Of a stretch of 64,000 nucleotides of DNA, positions 15,835-24,327 are shown piece after piece (positions within the stretch are counted from its first letter, which is position 1; every line of letters begins with the position of its first letter). The position numbers and the translations under genes were made by a program. The DNA lies in assembly GCA_947303185.1 (NCBI GenBank), contig CAMYXF010000002.1, positions 181,747 to 245,746 on the forward strand. Reading direction: 5' to 3'. The stretch is from an uncultured Clostridia bacterium. GTDB taxonomy: Bacteria > Bacillota > Clostridia > Saccharofermentanales > Saccharofermentanaceae. The notes beneath the pieces were generated by a model, which had not been told where the DNA came from, ran no database searches, and worked only from the letters and a program-made list of their open reading frames with translations.

Positions 15835-17721
15835 TCAGGTTTCTTCCGGATCGCCCCTCTTGGGATCGATAATATCGCGGTAATCGAACAGCTCCTCATA
15901 GACCTTACGCTGCAAAGTTACGTAGCTCATCATGGCACGGTCAAGATAGAGGTAATTGTCTCCGTAAGTGTAATACGGACTTGCTCCGCCGCCGAAGAAG
16001 ATCCTGAATCCGTGATTCTTGTAGTACACTGCCCTGTCGTCCGTTCCGGGAATGTAGTTTCCGTTCGGATATACAAGCATATGTACCTCTCCGAAAAGGC
16101 TTCCTACCTGGTCAAGCCATTTCTCGGTGTCATCTATAAGAACCTGCTTCTCTGTGTTGGTGCAGTCCTGGATGTAGTCATATGTGCAGTTAGCAAACTG
16201 CCAGCCGTTATCTGAAAGTACGTTAGCGATCTCGGTAACCCTGTCCCTGTTGTACTGGATCTCTTCAGGTGTCGGGTTGATCTGGGGCATGTTGGCAGCG
16301 CTTAATGCTGCATTACGGTCATCTACCTCATCTGCGCTGATTACGTATCCGAATACGGACTCGTGACCGCTGACGGAGATGATTCCCTTAGCGCCGTCAT
16401 AGGTGAAGTCAGGATGCTTTTCAACGAACATATCAAGGATTCCGATAGCCTCAGCATTTCTGCCGACTACGGTCTCACCTGCATAGTTTATGTATTCACC
16501 GCAGACCTGGCTCTCATCGTTGAGGACAAGTCTTCTGCATGTTCCGTAGCTGTAAGCCGATGCATTGTACTGAAGATTCTCGATAACAACAATGAGCGGC
16601 TTCTTGCCCTTCGGAACACGGAGATTGCGCTCAAGAAGGAATGTCGGATCACTCATATCAATGAGGTCCTCAGGATTTACAAGAACATAATCTCTCTCGT
16701 AAAGGTTTTCGAGGATCTTCTCAAACTCATAAGTCGTAAGGTAAAGGCCCGTCTCGCTTGAACGGATACGGCTTGAGAAAGCGATATCGGCATCCGCGAT
16801 AAGTGATCTTACGCAGATAACTTCGATGGGTCCTCTGTACTCCTTAACTTCGCTCGTATAAGAAGTTGCAGTAAGAAGGTTACTCTTGATCATCTCGTCT
16901 TCAGGGAAGATTACCGCGAGATCGGAGAAAAGCTGCTCAGCTGAATAGAACTTAGATGTCTGGAGCATGTGCTCGCCTTCAGCCATCATGGGCTCATACA
17001 TCAGGTCCTTGATCGCCGTGATTCTCGCGAAGCAGTAGTCACCTACGAATCCGTCATAATTCTGGTCTACCTGTGTATATTTCTTAACAGCGGCAATGTA
17101 ATCGCCTTCGTTGTAAGCCTTCTCAGCAGTCTGGACATCACCTGTCGCAGTCTCCATAAAGTCGAGCTCTCTGAGCAAAGGATTTGCAGTTGCAGAGAAG
17201 TTGCCGATAGGAGATAACTGGTCAAAGAAATACATTACGACAGGCTTTTCGACGTTGCCCAAAAGGAAATCTTCACAGATGCTGTACATTCTCTCTGAGA
17301 CGACAGAGCTCGTAAGCTCCTTCATCGAATTGAGGAAATTGATGTCGCTCGCTGTAAGCACATATCTGTTGGAAATGATTCTGTCGCAGAGTGAATCAAC
17401 ACGTACTCTGACGATATTCTGCATATCATCAAGCATCTGGAGCTTGGTGGCATTAGCCTCCTGGTTCTCAGGAGATGCCTTTAAGACCTCATCCTGGATG
17501 CCTCTGTAGATCTCAAGAGCTTCGGCATAATTACCTTCGTCAATTGCAGCCTCGAAGCTCGGAACAGTCTCTTTTTCGTATGCGTTTTTTCTTCCGATAA
17601 AGAACGTCGTTACGCCCAGAACAATGAGCATAATGGCACAAACAACAGCTGCGGTATAGTAACCCTTACCGCCCTTTCTGTCGTCTTCTCCGACGTGATA
17701 CTCGGAAGAAAATACCGTCAC
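15835..17721 (-). CDS. membrane protein with TPR-like region and NodB-like (polysaccharide deacetylase-like) domain
   Basis: 628 residues. A short cytoplasmic N-terminus precedes one membrane span (AAVVCAIMLIVLGVTTFFI, about 25-45). An extracellular helical region follows with TPR-like repeats (EAAIDEGNYAEALEIYRGI, KAYNEGDYIAAVKKYTQV). The C-terminal half (about 300-628) resembles a NodB deacetylase fold, but the catalytic signatures are not evident: the usual TFDD-type motif aligns with VVIENLQYN, and LVYPNGNYIPG takes the place of RxPxG. It may be an inactive or divergent carbohydrate-binding form. The ATG overlaps the ParC-like stop by 4 bp, so it is coupled to the topoisomerase operon, an unexpected partner. 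Confidence 0.7.
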   Translation of the reverse strand: MTVFSSEYHVGEDDRKGGKGYYTAAVVCAIMLIVLGVTTFFIGRKNAYEKETVPSFEAAIDEGNYAEALEIYRGIQDEVLKASPENQEANATKLQMLDDMQNIVRVRVDSLCDRIISNRYVLTASDINFLNSMKELTSSVVSERMYSICEDFLLGNVEKPVVMYFFDQLSPIGNFSATANPLLRELDFMETATGDVQTAEKAYNEGDYIAAVKKYTQVDQNYDGFVGDYCFARITAIKDLMYEPMMAEGEHMLQTSKFYSAEQLFSDLAVIFPEDEMIKSNLLTATSYTSEVKEYRGPIEVICVRSLIADADIAFSSRIRSSETGLYLTTYEFEKILENLYERDYVLVNPEDLIDMSDPTFLLERNLRVPKGKKPLIVVIENLQYNASAYSYGTCRRLVLNDESQVCGEYINYAGETVVGRNAEAIGILDMFVEKHPDFTYDGAKGIISVSGHESVFGYVISADEVDDRNAALSAANMPQINPTPEEIQYNRDRVTEIANVLSDNGWQFANCTYDYIQDCTNTEKQVLIDDTEKWLDQVGSLFGEVHMLVYPNGNYIPGTDDRAVYYKNHGFRIFFGGGASPYYTYGDNYLYLDRAMMSYVTLQRKVYEELFDYRDIIDPKRGDPEET

Positions 17722-19979
17722 TTCAGATCATCAAAGCTAACCTGCTTTGCCTCCAATGAATTCTCTCTAATGTAGTAACCGATAGCCGGTACCTTACGTA
17801 TTCTGTAGTACTCGGGATCCTGTACCTCAACTTCTGCAAGACGTGCGAGAGTCTTTAATACGGAACCCTTCTTCGATACGAGAAGCTGGACACCCTGTGT
17901 CGTTCTCGTTGTCTTAAGCGGGATCAAAGATGCCTTGAATACGGCAGCCTTGTCGAGGCTGTTTGTGACGATAAGGTCAGGATCTTCGTCTTCGGCAAGA
18001 AGCATGAATCCGATTGCCTTGCTTCCGTCAAAATATGCGTTTACGAGCTTCTTTCTGTTCTGCTTTGTCTCATAAGAAGCGATCGGGAATCTTGCAGCCT
18101 TGCCGTTCTCGAAGGCGATGAAAAGGATGCCCTTGTAATCTGTCGTGGAGATCATGAACATCGGCTTCTCGCCGTCTTCCATGCCGAGCTCGCTGTTTAA
18201 GTAGTGACCCAGATCACCCGGCTTGGTATCTGAGAAATCATAAACGTGAGTCTTATAAAGATTGCACTTATCAGTAAAGATAAGAAGGTCTGATTTGTTC
18301 TCGCACTCAAAGCCCATGAAGATCTCATCGTCATCCTTGGTCTTGAGTTCGCCAGCATTCTGGAGTGACTTCATCGTGTGCTTCTTAAGATAACCGTGAC
18401 GAGTAAGCATAAGGTGAAGTCTGTAGTCAGGAATGACAGCTGTCTCTTCGAAAGTCTCTGTCTCTTCCATGCCGACGAGCTCTGACTTTCTGGGCTGGCC
18501 GTACTTCTCTGCTACTTCTCTTAATGTCTTAGCGATAAGGTTATTAATTCTTCTGGGGCTTCCCAAAAGATCTTCCGTATCAGCGATGTCAGCCTTGAGC
18601 TTATCCCTGTCTGAAATTCTGTTTAAGATGTACTGCTTGTTGATGTTACGGAGCTTGATCTCTGCAACGAATTCAGCCTGCTCTTCATCGATACCGAAAC
18701 CTGTCATGAGGTTAGGGATAACGTCAGCTTCAAGCTCTGTCTCTCTGATGATCTTGATAGCCTTATCAATATCAAGAAGGATAACTGCAAGACCGTCCAA
18801 GAGGTGCAGCCTCTTCTTCATTTTCGCAAGGTTGAAGCTGAGTTCTCTGCATACGCAGGTTCTTCTCCACTTGAGCCATTCATCAAGGATCTGGGCAATA
18901 CCCATTACTCTCGGTGAACCGTCGATGAGGATATTGAAATTGCATGAGAAAGTATCTTCAAGCTTTGTGAATCTGAAGAGCTTTGTCATGAGCTGCTCGT
19001 GGTCTGTGCCTCTCTTGCAGTCGATAGTTATCTTAAGACCGTCCAAGTCTGTCTCGTCTCGGATATCTGCGATCTCGCTTGCCTTCTTGCTCTTAACAAG
19101 ATCTGCGATGTTATCGATGATGGCCTCAACGCTTGTGGAATAAGGGATCTCAGTGATCTCGATGAGGTTCTTAGCCTTATCAACGTTATACTTTGCTCTT
19201 ACTGAGAACGTTCCCTTACCTGTATCGTAAATGGACTTCATCTGCTCTTTGTTATAGAGGATCTTTCCGCCTCCCGAAAAGTCCGGCGCGGGCATGATCT
19301 CAAGAAGATCGGTATTGGGATCTCTCATGTATGCTTCAGTTGCAGCGCATACTTCAGCAAGGTTGAATGAGCAGATATTGGATGCCATACCGACGGCGAT
19401 ACCCTGGTTTGCATTTACGAGCACTGCAGGGAAAGTTGTAGGAAGAAGCGTAGGTTCCTTCAGTGTGCCGTCGTAGTTATCGATCATGTCTACGGCATCT
19501 CTGTCGATACCCTTGAAGATCTCTTCACAGATCTTCTCAAGTCTTACTTCCGTATAACGGGGTGCAGCGCACTGCATGTCTCTTGAATACTGCTTACCGA
19601 AGTTACCCTTTGAATCTACGAAAGGATGAAGCAAAGAACCGTTACCTCTGGTAAGTCTTACCATCGTGTCGTAGATAGCCTGGTCGCCGTGAGGATTGAG
19701 CTTCATGGTCTGACCGACTACGTTTGCGGACTTGGTTCTGTTGCCGCCCAAAAGGCCCATCTTATACATCGTATAGAGGAGCTTTCTGTGTGAAGGTTTG
19801 AAGCCGTCGATCTCAGGAATTGCACGTGATACGATGACACTCATCGCATACGGCATATAGTTGATCTCAAGCATCTCTGTTATCGGCTGGTCGATAGCCG
19901 GCATATCCTTGGCATTGCTGTCAGTAAGCTTTGCCTTAAGTGAATCTGAATTGATGTCTTCTTTTTTCTTACGTGCCAT
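17718..19979 (-). CDS. type IIA topoisomerase subunit A (ParC/GyrA-like, divergent)
   Basis: 753 residues. It carries the subunit A winged-helix and tower domains: NYMPYAMSVIVSRAIPEIDG, the QRKLL-type region as SHRKLLYTMYKMGL, and the active-site tyrosine in CAAPRYTEVRLE. The N-terminus has a lysine-rich extension of about 25 residues. The C-terminal beta-pinwheel is short and I see no GyrA-box, favouring topoisomerase IV over gyrase. The gene starts 5 bp after subunit B. Divergent ParE/ParC pairs of this kind are a known extra or sole topoisomerase IV in Clostridia; whether a canonical gyrase exists elsewhere cannot be seen. Confidence 0.92.
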   Translation of the reverse strand: MARKKKEDINSDSLKAKLTDSNAKDMPAIDQPITEMLEINYMPYAMSVIVSRAIPEIDGFKPSHRKLLYTMYKMGLLGGNRTKSANVVGQTMKLNPHGDQAIYDTMVRLTRGNGSLLHPFVDSKGNFGKQYSRDMQCAAPRYTEVRLEKICEEIFKGIDRDAVDMIDNYDGTLKEPTLLPTTFPAVLVNANQGIAVGMASNICSFNLAEVCAATEAYMRDPNTDLLEIMPAPDFSGGGKILYNKEQMKSIYDTGKGTFSVRAKYNVDKAKNLIEITEIPYSTSVEAIIDNIADLVKSKKASEIADIRDETDLDGLKITIDCKRGTDHEQLMTKLFRFTKLEDTFSCNFNILIDGSPRVMGIAQILDEWLKWRRTCVCRELSFNLAKMKKRLHLLDGLAVILLDIDKAIKIIRETELEADVIPNLMTGFGIDEEQAEFVAEIKLRNINKQYILNRISDRDKLKADIADTEDLLGSPRRINNLIAKTLREVAEKYGQPRKSELVGMEETETFEETAVIPDYRLHLMLTRHGYLKKHTMKSLQNAGELKTKDDDEIFMGFECENKSDLLIFTDKCNLYKTHVYDFSDTKPGDLGHYLNSELGMEDGEKPMFMISTTDYKGILFIAFENGKAARFPIASYETKQNRKKLVNAYFDGSKAIGFMLLAEDEDPDLIVTNSLDKAAVFKASLIPLKTTRTTQGVQLLVSKKGSVLKTLARLAEVEVQDPEYYRIRKVPAIGYYIRENSLEAKQVSFDDLK

Positions 19980-19984
19980 TTATA

Positions 19985-21979
19985 TCACCCTAAATCAAGC
20001 ATATCGAGGTACTTCTTACCGTCCATCTCGATATGAAGTTTTCTTCCTGCAAGATTGTCTCCGAGCAAAAGATCGAAGATCTCAGCGGTCTTCATTGCGT
20101 CTTCGGGACAAGCCTTGATAAGTCTTCTGGACTTCGGATTCATGGTTGTCTTCCACATCATCTCAGGCTCGTTCTCACCCAAACCTTTTGATCTCTGGAT
20201 CGTGCAGAGCTTTGGATCTACTTTGGCAAGGATCTCTGCCTTTTCCTTCTCGTTGAATGCGAAGAATGTCTCTTCCTGAGCGTTCTTTCCCTTAGGTCTG
20301 TACGTGATCTCAAACAAAGGAGATTCTGCTACATAAACATAACCCTTCTCGATAAGAGTAGGAGTAAGTCTGTAGAGCATCGCAAGGATAAGAGTTCTGA
20401 TCTGGAATCCGTCGACGTCGGCATCGGTACAGATTATGATCTTGTTCCATCTGAGGTCATCAAGATTGAATGCGCTCATGTCCTTTGTGTGCTTATTCTT
20501 GATCTCAACGCCGCATCCCAGAACCTTGAGAAGATCAGTGATGATCTCGCTCTTAAAGATCGTTGCGTAATCAGCCTTGAGGCAGTTTAAGATCTTACCT
20601 CTTACAGGCATTACAGCCTGGAATTCAGCGTCACGGCCGAGCTTAACGGAACCCAAAGCTGAGTCACCCTCTACGATGTAAAGCTCACGCTTTGCTACGT
20701 CCTTAGTTCTGCAGTCGACGAACTTCTTGATTCTGTTGTTGATGTCGACCTTGCCCATGAGGGTCTTCTTGATGTTGACCTTGGTCTTCTCGGCATTTTC
20801 ACGCGCACGCTTGTTGATGAGGATCTGCTCGATTGTCTTGGCTGCAAAATCCTTATTCTCGATAAACCAGATCTCAAGATTATCCCTGATGAGCTGAGTC
20901 ATGAAGTCCTGGATAAACTTGTTGTTGATAGCCTTCTTTGTCTGGTTCTCGTAAGAAGTCTGTGTTGAGAATGTATTGGTAACAAGGATCAAAGAATCAG
21001 CGATATCCTGGAAGATGATCCTGGACTCATTTGCCTTGTACTTGTCGCGCTGCTTGATCTGCTTGTCGATCTCAGCAACAAAAGCATTCCTTACGGCCTT
21101 ATCAGGTGAGCCGCCGTGCTCAAGGAAACTGGAGTTATGGAAGTATTCCAGAGCGTTTACTTCGTTATTGAAGCAGAAAGCAACCTCTGCCCTAACCTTA
21201 TATTCGTCACGGTCTTCCTTGTCTCTGCCCTTGCCTTCGCCGGAGAATGTATATGTCTCCGTAAAGCCCTTCATGCCGTTGAGCTCATCGACATATCCCT
21301 TGATACCTTCGGGATAGATAAATGAGTACTCTTCGCCTGTCTCGGCATCCTTAAGGATGAACTCGATTCCGCTGTTGATTACGGACTGACGCTTGATGAT
21401 CTCCTTGAATGTATCAAGAGGGATAAGGATCTCTGTAAAGACCTCTGTATCAGGCTTCCAGCGCTGGATGGTACCTGTCCTGTTGAATCTGTAAGGAGAC
21501 TGAATGAGCTCAGTTACAGGCTCACCCTTCTTAAATGACATCTCATACTTTGTATGGTCTCTGAAAACCGTTACTTCAAAGAACTCAGAAGCATACTGAG
21601 TAGCGCACGCACCAAGTCCGTTAAGACCTAATGAGAACTCATAGTCGCCTGATGAGTTATTGTTGTACTTACCGCCCGCATAGAGCTCGCAGTATACGAG
21701 TTCCCAGTTGTATCTTCCCTCTTTGGCATTGTAATCCATCGGGATACCACGGCCGAAGTCCTCGACTTCGATGGAACCGTCTGCATATCTTGTGATGATG
21801 ATCTTGTCGCCGTGACCTTCCCTGGCCTCGTCGATAGAGTTCGACAGGATCTCGAAAAAGGAATGAATGCATCCTTCAAGATTGTCAGAACCGAAAATAA
21901 CAGCCGGACGGAGTCTTACTCTGTCCGCACCCTTGAGCATCGAAATACTCTCGTTGCCGTAATCTTTCTTACCCGGCAT
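19985..21979 (-). CDS. type IIA topoisomerase subunit B (ParE/GyrB-like, divergent)
   Basis: 664 residues. The GHKL ATPase domain has EILSNSIDEAREG and VEDFGRGIPMDY plus a glycine-rich lid (LGLNGLGACATQYAS). The transducer domain follows, then the TOPRIM motif LYIVEGDSALGS and the second acidic pair CTDADVDG. It supplies ATP-driven strand passage with the downstream subunit A. A strong -10 box (TATAAT) lies about 50 bp upstream of the ATG, so this gene starts the three-gene operon ending in the NodB-like membrane protein. The motifs are complete. Confidence 0.93.
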   Translation of the reverse strand: MPGKKDYGNESISMLKGADRVRLRPAVIFGSDNLEGCIHSFFEILSNSIDEAREGHGDKIIITRYADGSIEVEDFGRGIPMDYNAKEGRYNWELVYCELYAGGKYNNNSSGDYEFSLGLNGLGACATQYASEFFEVTVFRDHTKYEMSFKKGEPVTELIQSPYRFNRTGTIQRWKPDTEVFTEILIPLDTFKEIIKRQSVINSGIEFILKDAETGEEYSFIYPEGIKGYVDELNGMKGFTETYTFSGEGKGRDKEDRDEYKVRAEVAFCFNNEVNALEYFHNSSFLEHGGSPDKAVRNAFVAEIDKQIKQRDKYKANESRIIFQDIADSLILVTNTFSTQTSYENQTKKAINNKFIQDFMTQLIRDNLEIWFIENKDFAAKTIEQILINKRARENAEKTKVNIKKTLMGKVDINNRIKKFVDCRTKDVAKRELYIVEGDSALGSVKLGRDAEFQAVMPVRGKILNCLKADYATIFKSEIITDLLKVLGCGVEIKNKHTKDMSAFNLDDLRWNKIIICTDADVDGFQIRTLILAMLYRLTPTLIEKGYVYVAESPLFEITYRPKGKNAQEETFFAFNEKEKAEILAKVDPKLCTIQRSKGLGENEPEMMWKTTMNPKSRRLIKACPEDAMKTAEIFDLLLGDNLAGRKLHIEMDGKKYLDMLDLG

Positions 21980-22029
21980 AACTTACCCAACTCCTTAAAA
22001 TAAATAATATATATGTATTTGACTTTTCG

Positions 22030-22060
22030 ATTATAACACAAAGAATTCCATATCCTTCAA
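22030..22060 (-). promoter_or_regulatory. promoter of the topoisomerase IV operon
   Basis: Minus strand perfect TATAAT, with a possible TTGAAG -35 box 19 bp upstream. The spacing is longer than ideal, so the -10 box is the reliable part. Confidence 0.5.
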
Positions 22061-22078
22061 GCCAAAACAGGTGCAAAA

Positions 22079-22109
22079 ACAAGGTTGTCCCCAAAACGGA
22101 CAACCTTGT
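22079..22109 (-). terminator. strong intrinsic terminator
   Basis: Perfect 12-bp stem ACAAGGTTGTCC / GGACAACCTTGT with a 7-nt loop. T-rich sequence follows on both sides, so it can act in both directions; its natural client is the zinc-ribbon gene at 22136-22843 on the minus strand. Confidence 0.85.
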
Positions 22110-22135
22110 CAAAAAAAGCTTATTTTCAGATGAGA

Positions 22136-22843
22136 TCAGATATCGGGAACCTCTTCAGGATTGCACTGCTTAAGTTCAAGTCCGTAAGGTCCCATGTATC
22201 TGTATACAACGCTGACCTTGAATGCCAGATTATTGGTCTGAGGACCTACAGTAATCTGGAACTGGTTGCTCTGCATCCTGTTGATCCTTGTGCCAGGCCT
22301 TGCGCCCAGGCCGATAACGTGGGTTCCGGAGCTGAGCATGATTCTCACGGACTCACGGTTTGCAACCTCGCCATAGAAAACGTTATCGATGTAGATAGCT
22401 ACAGGAACGATTGCAGCCGAAGGAAGTCCGTTACCCATCCTGTAAATGAGGAGCTGGCCGCCGTAAGCGTAAGCTTTACCGCATCTTGGGCATGCGAAAC
22501 CGAATGACGCATCTCTCTTAAGGGCATCACCAACAGTCTGACAGTCGGGACAGACAACTCTGTACTTTCTTCCGATAGGAATATTGATATTCGTTCCATC
22601 CGTCGTCGGCGCAGCATACGGAATCTGCTGATAAGTGGAATGAGCCTGAGCCTGGGGCTGCGCCTGTGCAACAGTCTGAGGATTTATCTCAACGGGAGCT
22701 ACAGGAGCTGTCTCCGGAGCAGGACCGGGAGCCGGCGCATTGCCTGCAACAGGTGCCTGGGGAGCTGCCTGGACGGGAGTTCCGCAGATCATGCAGAACT
22801 TGTTGCCCTCAACAATGGGATTACCACACTTAACACAATTCAT
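22136..22843 (-). CDS. zinc-ribbon protein with Pro/Ala linker and PEGA-like domain
   Basis: 235 residues. The N-terminus is a zinc ribbon (CVKCGNPIVEGNKFCMICG), then about 60 residues rich in Pro, Ala and Gln. A second four-cysteine ribbon follows (CPDC...CPRCG near 115-135), and the C-terminal 90 residues look like a small beta domain of the PEGA / DUF2846 type (AIYIDNVFYGEVANRESVRI). No transmembrane segment. Function unknown; such zinc-ribbon proteins often accompany envelope or regulatory complexes. It is a single gene with a strong terminator after it. Confidence 0.75.
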   Translation of the reverse strand: MNCVKCGNPIVEGNKFCMICGTPVQAAPQAPVAGNAPAPGPAPETAPVAPVEINPQTVAQAQPQAQAHSTYQQIPYAAPTTDGTNINIPIGRKYRVVCPDCQTVGDALKRDASFGFACPRCGKAYAYGGQLLIYRMGNGLPSAAIVPVAIYIDNVFYGEVANRESVRIMLSSGTHVIGLGARPGTRINRMQSNQFQITVGPQTNNLAFKVSVVYRYMGPYGLELKQCNPEEVPDI

Positions 22844-22930
22844 AATATCTACCCCCTTCGTATTCAGATATACGATTGCATTATATCAGAAAAAATTTAC
22901 TGAATTAAAGTATTGGAATATAAAAACCAA

Positions 22931-22958
22931 AAGCGCTCCGATTTTACTCGAAGCGCTT
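22931..22958 (-). terminator. terminator of the tRNA-Gly/tRNA-Arg unit
   Basis: Stem AAGCGCTTCGA / TCGGAGCGCTT on the minus strand with a 6-nt loop, flanked by T runs, directly after the tRNA-Arg 3' end. Confidence 0.85.
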
Positions 22959-22963
22959 TTTGA

Positions 22964-23040
22964 TGGTGAGCCATGGGGGACTCGAACCTCCGGCCCACAG
23001 CTTAGAAGGCTGTTGCTCTATCCAGCTGAGCTAATGACCC
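22964..23040 (-). tRNA. tRNA-Arg (anticodon TCT)
   Basis: Minus strand cloverleaf: acceptor GGGTCAT with ATGGCTC (one G-U pair), anticodon stem ACAGC/GCTGT around CTTCTAA (anticodon TCT), T-loop TTCGAGT, encoded CCA. It reads AGA and AGG codons. It directly abuts tRNA-Gly with no gap. Confidence 0.95.
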
Positions 23041-23114
23041 TGGAGCGAGTGATGGGAATCGAACCCACGTGGTCAGCTTGGAAGGCTGAAGTTCTACCAT
23101 TGAACTACACTCGC
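23041..23114 (-). tRNA. tRNA-Gly (anticodon TCC)
   Basis: Minus strand cloverleaf: acceptor GCGAGTG with CACTCGC, anticodon stem TCAGC/GCTGA around CTTCCAA (anticodon TCC), T-arm with TTCGATT, encoded CCA. It is first in a two-tRNA transcript, followed with zero spacing by tRNA-Arg. Confidence 0.95.
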
Positions 23115-23143
23115 ATATGGCACTTTCAGTTAAGTGCCTATGT

Positions 23144-23172
23144 ATATTACACTAAGGTTTAAAAATAATCAA
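23144..23172 (-). promoter_or_regulatory. promoter of the tRNA-Gly/tRNA-Arg unit
   Basis: Minus strand TTGATT, 17 bp, TAATAT. Between it and the tRNA lies a short inverted repeat (GGCACTT / AAGTGCC) that would fold in the 5' leader removed by RNase P. Confidence 0.6.
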
Positions 23173-23181
23173 CTAAGAATT

Positions 23182-23619
23182 TTAGTTAGGCATTGTGCCT
23201 GTGAGATAAGTCTCTGAAACGTAGAATCCGTCCTGTGTCTTATACCAGCCGCCGCTTGCCTTGGCAACAACTGTAATAGACTGGCCTCTTGTAAGAGTAC
23301 CAACTTTCTCATAGCCCGTGCCGGGTCCCTTTCTTACATTGAGGAACTCGCCCTTTGTTACGTTTGCATAGTATGTAGCAGGTGACTCAAGTTGTGTCTC
23401 TGTCCAGGTAATCTCTTCGTTGTTTGTAAGAGGACCTGAATATTCGGGAAGTGTTGTTGTCGGGATAGTAGTAGTGGTGGTGGTTGTCTGTTCAGAAGAG
23501 TCAAGTGTTGATTCCGTGGGCTTTGTCTTCTTGCATGCAGCAATTCCGATAGCCATAACGGTAACCATCATTCCAGCAATAAGCGCGGTTGTAAATCTCT
23601 TTCTGTTCACAATTATCAC
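23182..23619 (-). CDS. SH3b-domain lipoprotein
   Basis: 145 residues. A lysine/arginine-rich N-terminus, a hydrophobic stretch and a lipobox-like AIGIAAC indicate lipid anchoring. A Thr-rich linker follows (EQTTTTTTTIPTTTLP), then a bacterial SH3 domain (about 85-140: GEFLNVRKGPGTGYEKVGTL and YKTQDGFYVSETYL). Such domains usually bind peptidoglycan or cell-wall peptides. It stands alone on the minus strand downstream of the GNAT gene. Confidence 0.85.
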   Translation of the reverse strand: MIIVNRKRFTTALIAGMMVTVMAIGIAACKKTKPTESTLDSSEQTTTTTTTIPTTTLPEYSGPLTNNEEITWTETQLESPATYYANVTKGEFLNVRKGPGTGYEKVGTLTRGQSITVVAKASGGWYKTQDGFYVSETYLTGTMPN

Positions 23620-23713
23620 CTCCGCATAATCGTATATCTTATTATTACATACTTTGCAAATAAATATATGGAAATTTTGTTACAAGTTAAGACAAATTTA
23701 TTTTCGCGCGTTT

Positions 23714-24313
23714 TTACATGTCATCTTCAAGCATATAGAACGCTTCATGGTCCCTGTATCTGCCGTTGATATGCATGTAAGAGTTCCTCTTCCCTTCATA
23801 GTGAAAGCCGACTCTTTTAACAAGGTTCAGCGAAGGCTCATTCTCGGGAACGATGAACGCCTCGATCCTGTGCATCTTATACTCATCGAAAACAAAAGCC
23901 ATCGCGCTCTTTAAAGCTTCAGTCATGTAGCCCTTGCCGGTATGGTCCTTATCAAGATGGTATCCGCACGCGCAAGACATCATGCCGCCGTAAGCAAAAT
24001 TGAAAAAAGACACACGGCCGATAATCTTATTATCATCCTTAAGCGAGATCCACAAAGGCACAAGACTGCCTTCAAGAAACGAATTGCAGTCATATGCCAG
24101 ATATTTCTTCTGTGTGGAAACAGTAAAATAATCGTCTGTATGTGTCTGCGAAAACTGCTTGTGGAAATCCCTGTTATCAAGCAGATACTCGGTTACCCTT
24201 GCAGCTTCACTTTTACGAAGCACGGCAAGCCTTAAGTTATCAGTATCAAGGGCGAGCATTTCATATCTCGCCCTGTTAGTAGATACACTGTAACCCGGTC
24301 TGGACATCAGCAC
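23714..24313 (-). CDS. GNAT family N-acetyltransferase (RimJ/RimL-like)
   Basis: 199 residues. The GNAT fold is visible from LRLAVLRKSEAARVTEYLL through the acetyl-CoA loop YHLDKDHTGKGYMTEALK and the C-terminal FIVPENEPSLNLVKRVGF, typical of ribosomal-protein or small-molecule acetyltransferases. The track start is GTG; an in-frame ATG two codons later (24307) is an equally good start. The gene is 14 bp downstream of the GH5-like gene and may be co-transcribed. Substrate unknown. Confidence 0.85.
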   Translation of the reverse strand: MLMSRPGYSVSTNRARYEMLALDTDNLRLAVLRKSEAARVTEYLLDNRDFHKQFSQTHTDDYFTVSTQKKYLAYDCNSFLEGSLVPLWISLKDDNKIIGRVSFFNFAYGGMMSCACGYHLDKDHTGKGYMTEALKSAMAFVFDEYKMHRIEAFIVPENEPSLNLVKRVGFHYEGKRNSYMHINGRYRDHEAFYMLEDDM

Positions 24314-24327
24314 ATTAGTTAACCTGA

